The position numbers and the translations under genes were made by a program. From Rikenella sp. (GTDB lineage Bacteria > Bacteroidota > Bacteroidia > Bacteroidales > Rikenellaceae), in the NCBI GenBank assembly GCA_029054535.1, contig JAIDFC010000096.1:1-10726 (forward strand): DNA of 10,726 nt, written 5' to 3'. The notes beneath the pieces were generated by a model. The model was not told where the DNA came from and ran no database searches. It was given only the letters and a program-made list of their open reading frames with translations. Below, one piece after another: positions 6,496 through 10,726 of this stretch (the first letter of the stretch is position 1; each line of letters opens with the position of its first letter).

Positions 6496-8982
6496 ATGCA
6501 CAAAACCAAAGTGGCTATGAAACGACTATTCTCTATTGGGGCCTTTCTGTTGGTCCTGCTGCTGGCCGTAAGTTGTAGCAAGAGCGAAGACTCAATAAAG
6601 TTGGCAATTCAAATTACAGAAGATGAGACAATTTTACAATTCCGGGACAATGAGACGAAAACGATCCATTATACTATTGTTGGAGAAGGTGTGAATTTGG
6701 TAGTCAAGGCCGAAATGCAGAACGACGACGGCGGTTATACCCTGCACGCAACCCCGACCTCAAAGACTACCGGAACGGTTGATATTCAAGCAAAAACTCC
6801 GACCGAAAATCGGGTAATCGTGTCGGTTTCCGATGGTCGCCAGACCAGTCAAGCAAGTATCGCCGTATCTGCGTTATCGTTCGATGACCAAACCGTTCAG
6901 GTAGAGACTCCGGGAACATTGGAACAATTATTGGCAGAGTCCGATCGATCGACCGTTACGAAATTGACAATAATCGGAACAATCAACGAGGAGGATATTG
7001 CCACCTTGAAAGCGCTCCCGAATCTTTCAATATTGGATATCGAGGATGCCGATTTGACGGTGTTACCATCTAATGCTTTTAAGGATAATAAAACGCTGAC
7101 TTCCGTAAAATTACCAAAGACATTAACGGAGATTGGAGATCGTGCATTTGACAATTGTATTGGTTTGGAGGGAAACCTGACAATTCCGAGTAGTGTGGCG
7201 ACTATTGGAAACTTTGCATTTGATAGTTGTGCCAGCTTGACGGGAACCCTAACGATTCCGGAAAGTGTAACGAGGATTGGAATCGGTGCATTTCATGGTT
7301 GTTCCGGCTTAACGGGAAACCTGACGATTCCGGAAAGTGTGATGGATATTGGAACGCCGGCATCTTCTCGTAATGCTGGCTTGACTGAGAATTTGACAAT
7401 TCCGAGCAGCGTGGCGACGATTGAAGGCGCTATATTTCGTGGTGCATTTGAGGGTTGTACCGGTTTGACGAGTTTAACGATCCAGGAGGGGGTGAAGATG
7501 ATCGGAGACTATGCATTTAAGGGATGTACCGGTTTGGCAGGCGGCCTAACGATTCCGAATAGTGTAACGGCGATTGGAGGCTATGCATTTTCAGGTTGTT
7601 TCGGTTTGACGAGTGTGACGATTCCGAACGGTGTTACGACGATTGGAGGCTATGCATTTTATGGTTGTTCCGGTTTAACGAGTGTGGCGATTCCGAACAG
7701 TGTTACGACGATTGGAAACTATGCATTTTATGGTTGTTCCGGTTTGACGAGAGTAACGATTCCTGAAAATGTAACGACGATTGGAAACTATGCGTTTTAT
7801 GGTTGTACCGGTTTGATGGGGACTTTCATTATTCCGAGCGGAGTTACGACGATTGGAGACTATGCGTTTTATGGTTGTTCCAGTTTGGATGGATATCTGA
7901 CAATTCCAAACGGAGTTACGTCGATCGGAAGCTATGCATTTTATGGTTGTTCCAGTTTGAATGGATATCTGACGATTCCGAGCAGTGTTACGACGGTTGG
8001 AAGCTATGCATTTTATGGTTGTTCCAGTTTGATGGGGCTTTTGGCGATTCCGAGCAGTGTTACGACGATTGAAGAGGCAGCATTTTTCGGCTGTACTGGT
8101 TTGACGGGAGTGAGGATTCAGGAGGGGGTAACGACGATTGGAAGCGGTGCATTTTCCGGTTGTATCGGTTTGACAGGTAATCTGACAATTCCGGCAAGTG
8201 TTACGACGATTGGAAGCGGTGCATTTAGGAATTGTATCGGCTTGACGGGAGATCTGATGATTCCGAGCAACATAAAAACAATTGAGAGTCAAACATTTAG
8301 AGGTTGCACTGGTTTGACTGGAAACTTGACAATTCCCAATAGCGTGACGGAGATTGGAAATGGTGCATTTGAAGATTGTACCGGTTTGACGGGAGATCTG
8401 ATGATTCCGAGCAGTGTGACGACGATTGGGGAACAGGCATTTAGAGGTTGTACCGGTTTGACAGGGAGCCTGACAATTCCGAACAGCGTGACGGAGATTG
8501 GCGACCAGTCATTTTCGGGTTGTTCCGGTTTGACAGGAAGCCTGACAATTCCGAACAGCGTGACGAAAATTGGATCCGCTGCATTTGGTAATTGTACCGG
8601 TTTGACGAGTGTGACGATTCCAAGTAGTGTGAAGACGATTGAACAGGAGGCATTTTCAGGTTGTTCCGGTTTGACGAGTGTGACGATTCCGAACAGCGTG
8701 ACGACGATTAGACTGTCTGCATTTGGTTTTTGTTCCGGTTTGACGAGTTTGACAATTCCGGAAAGCGTGACGATGATTGCAAATTACGCATTTTGGTATT
8801 GTACCGGTTTGACACGAATTGAATGCAAATCCAACACACCTCCACAATTAAGTGTTAGCGCCTTTGCTGCTATACCAACAGAAGATTGTGTGTTATACGT
8901 TCCGACCGGTTGTGCGGAGGCCTATCGCACTGGTTGGGAATATTGGACTTTCAAAGACATTATCGAAACCGATTTTAATTAA
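6496..8982 (+). CDS. BspA-like surface lipoprotein with 24 leucine-rich repeats (LRR_5)
   Basis: Predicted exported lipoprotein, 828 aa. A signal peptide with hydrophobic core FLLVLLLAVSC ends in a lipobox with the lipidated Cys27. The acidic residues just after it (SKSEDS) resemble the surface-export tag of Bacteroidota lipoproteins, so the protein probably faces outward. Residues about 28-135 form a beta-rich, Ig-like-looking region of unknown family. Residues 201-771 are 24 tandem 23/24-residue repeats of the BspA/TpLRR type (PF13306), for example LTSVTIPNSVTTIGNYAFYG followed by CSG. Residues 772-828 are the usual C-terminal cap, with LYVPTGCAEAY. BspA proteins are known for binding host matrix proteins and other bacteria; the target here is unknown. 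The ATG at 6517 (MKRLFSIG) is an equally good start and gives a more usual signal peptide. The fifth repeat has lost its AF and Cys positions (TPASSRNAG). The gene is AT-richer than its neighbours. Confidence 0.9.
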   Translation: MHKTKVAMKRLFSIGAFLLVLLLAVSCSKSEDSIKLAIQITEDETILQFRDNETKTIHYTIVGEGVNLVVKAEMQNDDGGYTLHATPTSKTTGTVDIQAKTPTENRVIVSVSDGRQTSQASIAVSALSFDDQTVQVETPGTLEQLLAESDRSTVTKLTIIGTINEEDIATLKALPNLSILDIEDADLTVLPSNAFKDNKTLTSVKLPKTLTEIGDRAFDNCIGLEGNLTIPSSVATIGNFAFDSCASLTGTLTIPESVTRIGIGAFHGCSGLTGNLTIPESVMDIGTPASSRNAGLTENLTIPSSVATIEGAIFRGAFEGCTGLTSLTIQEGVKMIGDYAFKGCTGLAGGLTIPNSVTAIGGYAFSGCFGLTSVTIPNGVTTIGGYAFYGCSGLTSVAIPNSVTTIGNYAFYGCSGLTRVTIPENVTTIGNYAFYGCTGLMGTFIIPSGVTTIGDYAFYGCSSLDGYLTIPNGVTSIGSYAFYGCSSLNGYLTIPSSVTTVGSYAFYGCSSLMGLLAIPSSVTTIEEAAFFGCTGLTGVRIQEGVTTIGSGAFSGCIGLTGNLTIPASVTTIGSGAFRNCIGLTGDLMIPSNIKTIESQTFRGCTGLTGNLTIPNSVTEIGNGAFEDCTGLTGDLMIPSSVTTIGEQAFRGCTGLTGSLTIPNSVTEIGDQSFSGCSGLTGSLTIPNSVTKIGSAAFGNCTGLTSVTIPSSVKTIEQEAFSGCSGLTSVTIPNSVTTIRLSAFGFCSGLTSLTIPESVTMIANYAFWYCTGLTRIECKSNTPPQLSVSAFAAIPTEDCVLYVPTGCAEAYRTGWEYWTFKDIIETDFN
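7096..8808 (+). repeat. 24 tandem in-frame LRR units of 69/72 bases
   Basis: Each unit encodes the pattern LTxVTIPxSVTTIGxxAFxGCxG. Units of 23 codons (LTSVTIP type) and 24 codons (LTGNLTIP type) come in blocks, and several neighbours are nearly identical in DNA, with the phrase ACGACGATTGGAA recurring. The sixth unit has an insertion of a few codons (EGAIFRGAFEGC) that looks like a local slippage duplication. Near-identical units make copy-number change by recombination likely. Confidence 0.95.
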
Positions 8983-8989
8983 AATCCCG

Positions 8990-9022
8990 CCCCGCGACAA
9001 AAGAAAAACCTTTGTCGCGGGG
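8990..9022 (+). terminator. Terminator of the BspA-like gene
   Basis: Perfect 12-bp stem CCCCGCGACAAA (8990-9001) / TTTGTCGCGGGG (9011-9022) with a 9-base loop, starting 7 bases after the stop codon. No T-run follows, but the position and stem strength fit a transcript end. Confidence 0.7.
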
Positions 9023-9039
9023 GATTCCCATCTAACGCA

Positions 9040-9081
9040 AAAGAGGCTGTTTTCGTTATTCTGAACGAAAACAGCCTCTTT
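9040..9081 (-). terminator. Terminator of tRNA-Ser (possibly bidirectional)
   Basis: Perfect 18-bp stem AAAGAGGCTGTTTTCGTT (9040-9057) / AACGAAAACAGCCTCTTT (9064-9081) with a 6-base loop. It lies 12 bases past the 3' end of the minus-strand tRNA-Ser, and on that strand the stem ends in TTTT. It can also act as a second stop for the BspA-like transcript coming from the left. Confidence 0.8.
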
Positions 9082-9093
9082 GCTTCTTCCCTG

Positions 9094-9178
9094 CGGAGAG
9101 GGAGGGATTCGAACCCCCGGAGCCTCGCAGCTCAACGGTTTTCAAGACCGCCGCAATCGACCACTCTGCCACCTCTCC
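9094..9178 (-). tRNA. tRNA-Ser (anticodon UGA)
   Basis: On the minus strand the acceptor GGAGAGG pairs with CCTCTCC, with discriminator G and no encoded CCA (unlike tRNA-Pro in this window, which has one). The anticodon loop CTTGAAA carries TGA (complement of 9142-9144), reading UCA codons. A long variable arm between the anticodon stem and the T-arm (GGTTCGAATCC) marks a class II tRNA, as expected for serine. It has its own promoter (9184-9214) and terminator. Confidence 0.96.
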
Positions 9179-9183
9179 GGCGA

Positions 9184-9214
9184 CAAAAGTAGCGGTTTTT
9201 TCCGGACCGAACAA
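9184..9214 (-). promoter_or_regulatory. Promoter of tRNA-Ser
   Basis: On the minus strand TTG (9214-9212), 20 bases, then TACTTTTG (9191-9184): a full TAnnTTTG match. The tRNA begins 6 bases after the box, so the primary transcript has almost no leader. Confidence 0.75.
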
Positions 9215-9316
9215 CAGACCGAACGACTTTTTTTGCCCGCCGGCGCAAACACGATCCCCGAACGCCAAAACCGACCCGAACCAAAAGAAAAACCACAAAA
9301 AAAATCATTCAAACTC

Positions 9317-9346
9317 TTGGTTATTAAATTTTATGGCCTATATTTG
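9317..9346 (+). promoter_or_regulatory. Promoter of the HU gene
   Basis: TTG (9317-9319), 19 bases, then TATATTTG (9339-9346). The start would be near 9354, leaving a leader of about 38 bases before ATG 9392. The 15 bases 9338-9352 are identical to the tRNA-Pro promoter core. Confidence 0.8.
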
Positions 9347-9391
9347 CACTCGTACAATCGAGCAATCTCGAACTCTCTAAATGTTACTGTT

Positions 9392-9667
9392 ATGAATAAA
9401 ACTCAACTCGTGGAAGCAATCGCTGCAGAAGCAGGATTGACCAAAGCTCAGGCCAAAAAAGCCCTCGAAGCATTCATCGGCGTTACGGGAAAAACCTTGA
9501 AAGCGGGCGACAAAATCGCTTTGGTAGGCTTCGGCTCGTTCAGCGTTACCAAAAAACCGGCGCGCACCGGGCGCAACCCGCGGACGGGTGCGGCGATCAA
9601 GATTGCTGCCAAGAAGGTCGTGAAATTCAAAGCTGGGGCGGAACTCAGCGCGGTGGTTGGGAAGTAG
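9392..9667 (+). CDS. hup: HU family DNA-binding protein
   Basis: Small nucleoid protein that binds and bends DNA as a dimer; 91 aa, the normal HU length. It shows the N-terminal helical part (MNKTQLVEAIAAEAGLTKAQ), the signature GFGSFSV (46-52) and the beta-arm motif ARTGRNPRTG (57-66), whose tip proline P63 inserts between bases. The ATG at 9392 gives the exact HU N-terminus; the frame is open further upstream, but that stretch runs through the tRNA-Ser and is not coding. The stop TAG is directly followed by a second stop, TAA. It has its own promoter upstream and a strong terminator downstream, so it is most likely monocistronic. Which HU paralogue it is cannot be told from the window. Confidence 0.95.
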   Translation: MNKTQLVEAIAAEAGLTKAQAKKALEAFIGVTGKTLKAGDKIALVGFGSFSVTKKPARTGRNPRTGAAIKIAAKKVVKFKAGAELSAVVGK

Positions 9668-9700
9668 TAAATTCCTATAAAGTATAGGAGGCGTAGCTTC

Positions 9701-9708
9701 TATCTTTG
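9701..9708 (+). promoter_or_regulatory. Orphan -7 box downstream of hup
   Basis: TATCTTTG is a full match to TAnnTTTG, but no TTG is seen 19-21 bases upstream. Only about 65 bases separate its expected start from the terminator at 9737-9784, and no gene lies between. It could drive a small RNA or be chance. Confidence 0.3.
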
Positions 9709-9736
9709 AAAGAACGACCACTTTCATACAAAACGG

Positions 9737-9784
9737 GAGACCCGTACGGATTCTGAACAATCCGTGCGGGTCTCTCTCTTTTTA
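9737..9784 (+). terminator. Intrinsic terminator after hup
   Basis: 16-bp stem GAGACCCGTACGGATT (9737-9752) / AATCCGTGCGGGTCTC (9759-9774) with one G-T pair and a 6-base loop, followed by TCTCTTTTTT-like T-rich sequence (9775-9783). The most classical intrinsic terminator in the window. Confidence 0.9.
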
Positions 9785-9835
9785 CCCTCCTCCGCTGAGG
9801 CGATCCCGCTATCGCCCCCCTCTCGGATTCTTTGC

Positions 9836-9875
9836 GAACATCCTCCCCGGCTTGCCCCATAGAGTTAGGATGTTC
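9836..9875. repeat. Inverted repeat upstream of lspA
   Basis: GAACATCC (9836-9843) and GGATGTTC (9868-9875) are perfect 8-bp inverted copies 24 bases apart. The right copy lies within the probable lspA promoter, so an operator is possible but unproven. Confidence 0.4.
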
Positions 9876-9893
9876 AAATAAATAGTACCTTTG
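9865..9893 (+). promoter_or_regulatory. Promoter of lspA
   Basis: TACCTTTG (9886-9893) is a full TAnnTTTG match, with a weak -33 (TTA at 9865-9867, 18 bases upstream). Only 7 bases lie between the box and the lspA ATG at 9901, so the mRNA is probably leaderless or nearly so. Confidence 0.6.
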
Positions 9894-9900
9894 TCCGAAC

Positions 9901-10518
9901 ATGGAACAGAAAAAGAAAAAAACGCTGCTCGTCATCCTGCTGATCGTGCTGCTCTTGGTGTTCGACCAGGTCGTCAAGTTGTACGTCAAAACCCACATGA
10001 CACTCGACGAAGCCATTCCGGTTTTCGGCCACTGGTTTTACATCCACTTCATCGAAAACCGAGGCGCGGCTTACGGCATGGAACTCGGCGGCAGCTACGG
10101 CAAACTGCTCTTGAGCCTCTTCCGGATCGCGGCCGTAGCGGCGATCGGCTGGTACGTCGACCGGCTCATCAAACGCAACGCGCCCACAGGGGTGATCGTC
10201 GGAATCTCCGTCATCCTGGCCGGCGCGTTGGGAAACATCCTCGACTCGGCCTTCTACGGTCTCATCTTCTCGGAATCCACCTTCACCGAGGTCGCCCGCT
10301 TCGTCCCGTGGGGGACGGGCTATGCGCCGTTCCTCCACGGCAGCGTCGTCGACATGCTCTACTTCCCGATCGTCGAAGTCGACCGAATGCCCGACTGGAT
10401 ACCGTTCGTCGGCGGAGAACCTTACACATTCTTCAGCCCGACGTTCAACATCGCCGATTCCTATGTTACCGGCGGTCTACTCTACCTCTTGATCTTCAAA
10501 CTCAAATTCTTTAAATAA
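9901..10518 (+). CDS. lspA: Lipoprotein signal peptidase (signal peptidase II)
   Basis: Inner-membrane aspartyl protease that cuts the signal peptide from prolipoproteins before the lipidated cysteine. At 205 aa it is longer than the typical 160-170 aa of proteobacterial LspA. The motifs come in order: a lysine-rich N-terminus then TM1 (about 8-25) with DQVVKLYV (22-29); NRGAAYG (53-59); TM2 (about 68-88); TM3 with GNILD (111-115, catalytic D115); and FNIAD (182-186, catalytic D186) leading into TM4. The extra length sits between the two aspartates (about 121-180), which I recall as usual for Bacteroidota. Both catalytic aspartates are present. The ATG directly follows a -7 box. It has its own promoter, follows the hup terminator, and is followed by hairpins, so it is probably monocistronic. 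The BspA-like lipoprotein in this window is a likely substrate. Confidence 0.95.
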   Translation: MEQKKKKTLLVILLIVLLLVFDQVVKLYVKTHMTLDEAIPVFGHWFYIHFIENRGAAYGMELGGSYGKLLLSLFRIAAVAAIGWYVDRLIKRNAPTGVIVGISVILAGALGNILDSAFYGLIFSESTFTEVARFVPWGTGYAPFLHGSVVDMLYFPIVEVDRMPDWIPFVGGEPYTFFSPTFNIADSYVTGGLLYLLIFKLKFFK

Positions 10519-10562
10519 TCGTTCTCTTTTCTGTAACTGGTCGTTAGCTACGTGCGGGTACT

Positions 10563-10586
10563 GTTCTTTTTGTGAACAAAAAGAAC
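10563..10586 (+). terminator. AT-rich palindrome after lspA, likely terminator
   Basis: GTTCTTTTTGT (10563-10573) / ACAAAAAGAAC (10576-10586), 11 bp perfect with two bases between, 44 bases after the lspA stop. It is the same kind of pyrimidine/purine palindrome as 2485-2510. Confidence 0.55.
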
Positions 10587-10600
10587 CAAAAAAACTTTCG

Positions 10601-10618
10601 GGAATGCTAACGCATTCC
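10601..10618. repeat. Short hairpin
   Basis: GGAATGC (10601-10607) / GCATTCC (10612-10618) with a TAAC loop, 14 bases after the previous palindrome. No T-run follows; it is probably part of the structured stretch that fills the right end of the window. Confidence 0.55.
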
Positions 10619-10655
10619 ATGGGCTGCCGTAGTCAAGAGCACTTTGCCGTGTTTT

Positions 10656-10726
10656 GGGTAGGGACTTTCCGGCGCGGCGCGTAAGTTAATTACAGCCTAA
10701 ACGCGCCCGCCGAGAAAGCCCTACCC
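10656..10726. repeat. Large imperfect inverted repeat cut by the window edge
   Basis: The arm at 10656-10681 (GGGTAGGG, CTTTC, CGGCG, GGCGCG in order) pairs with the arm at 10702-10726 over 24 bp with only three single-base bulges (10664, 10676 and one near 10713). The loop is 20 bases and contains a small GTAA/TTAC dyad. Base 10726 is the window end, so the stem may continue. No coding frame is seen here; it may be a dispersed hairpin element. Confidence 0.65.

Noticed and set aside
7675..8292. 205-codon minus-strand frame inside the LRR region
   Set aside because: The antisense of the 69/72-base repeats stays open simply because the unit repeats; the product is a meaningless repetition.
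7096..8808. Regular repeats considered as a CRISPR array
   Set aside because: Units are contiguous, in-frame and encode LRR_5 repeats; there are no spacers and no cas genes.
9094..9178. tRNA-Ser considered as an integration site for an island carrying the BspA-like gene
   Set aside because: No duplicated tRNA 3' end, no integrase and no direct repeats were seen nearby.
9080..9391. N-terminal extension of the HU frame back to 9080
   Set aside because: The stretch covers tRNA-Ser (other strand) and both promoters; HU is complete from ATG 9392.

Overview
The window looks like a chromosomal segment of a Bacteroidota bacterium, most likely a Bacteroidales member and possibly Alistipes-like (the genus is inference). 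The signs are promoters of the Bacteroidota type (a TAnnTTTG -7 box, often with a TTG about 19-21 bp upstream), a lack of clear Shine-Dalgarno sites, an IspG with the long inserted domain, a Mrp of the form I associate with Bacteroidales, and a LspA with a long periplasmic insert. Housekeeping genes are GC-rich. The large leucine-rich-repeat gene in the middle is visibly AT-richer.

Layout. 1-1095 (+) is the 3' part of ispG, followed at 1244-2329 (+) by a Mrp/ApbC iron-sulfur carrier ATPase. Two hairpins separate these from the convergent rlmN gene (2531-3568, -). 3747-3916 is a compact tRNA-Pro(CGG) unit with its own promoter and terminator. 3917-4270 holds no gene. An AspT/YidE-type antiporter with two RCK_C domains lies at 4271-5974 (-). 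A roughly 500-base gap then holds a strong promoter (6144-6173) and a leader of about 315 bases that carries a 49-codon ORF and inverted repeats. This leader precedes a BspA-like surface lipoprotein with 24 leucine-rich repeats (6496-8982, +). A tRNA-Ser(UGA) unit follows on the minus strand (9094-9178), then an HU gene (9392-9667, +), and the lipoprotein signal peptidase lspA (9901-10518, +). The last 160 bases are a run of three inverted repeats cut by the window edge.

Functional links. IspG is a [4Fe-4S] enzyme and Mrp a [Fe-S] carrier, so their adjacency makes sense. RlmN is another Fe-S (radical SAM) enzyme. LspA matures lipoproteins such as the BspA-like protein, but the two genes are separate units. 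Nothing here is a mobile element, CRISPR array or recognised defence system.

The most unusual parts are the long ORF-containing leader of the BspA-like gene (a candidate translation-coupled attenuator or dispersed leader), the large imperfect palindrome at the right edge, an orphan -7 box plus terminator after hup (a candidate small RNA), apparent loss of conserved residues in the first codons of ispG, and a Mrp with no cysteine at all.
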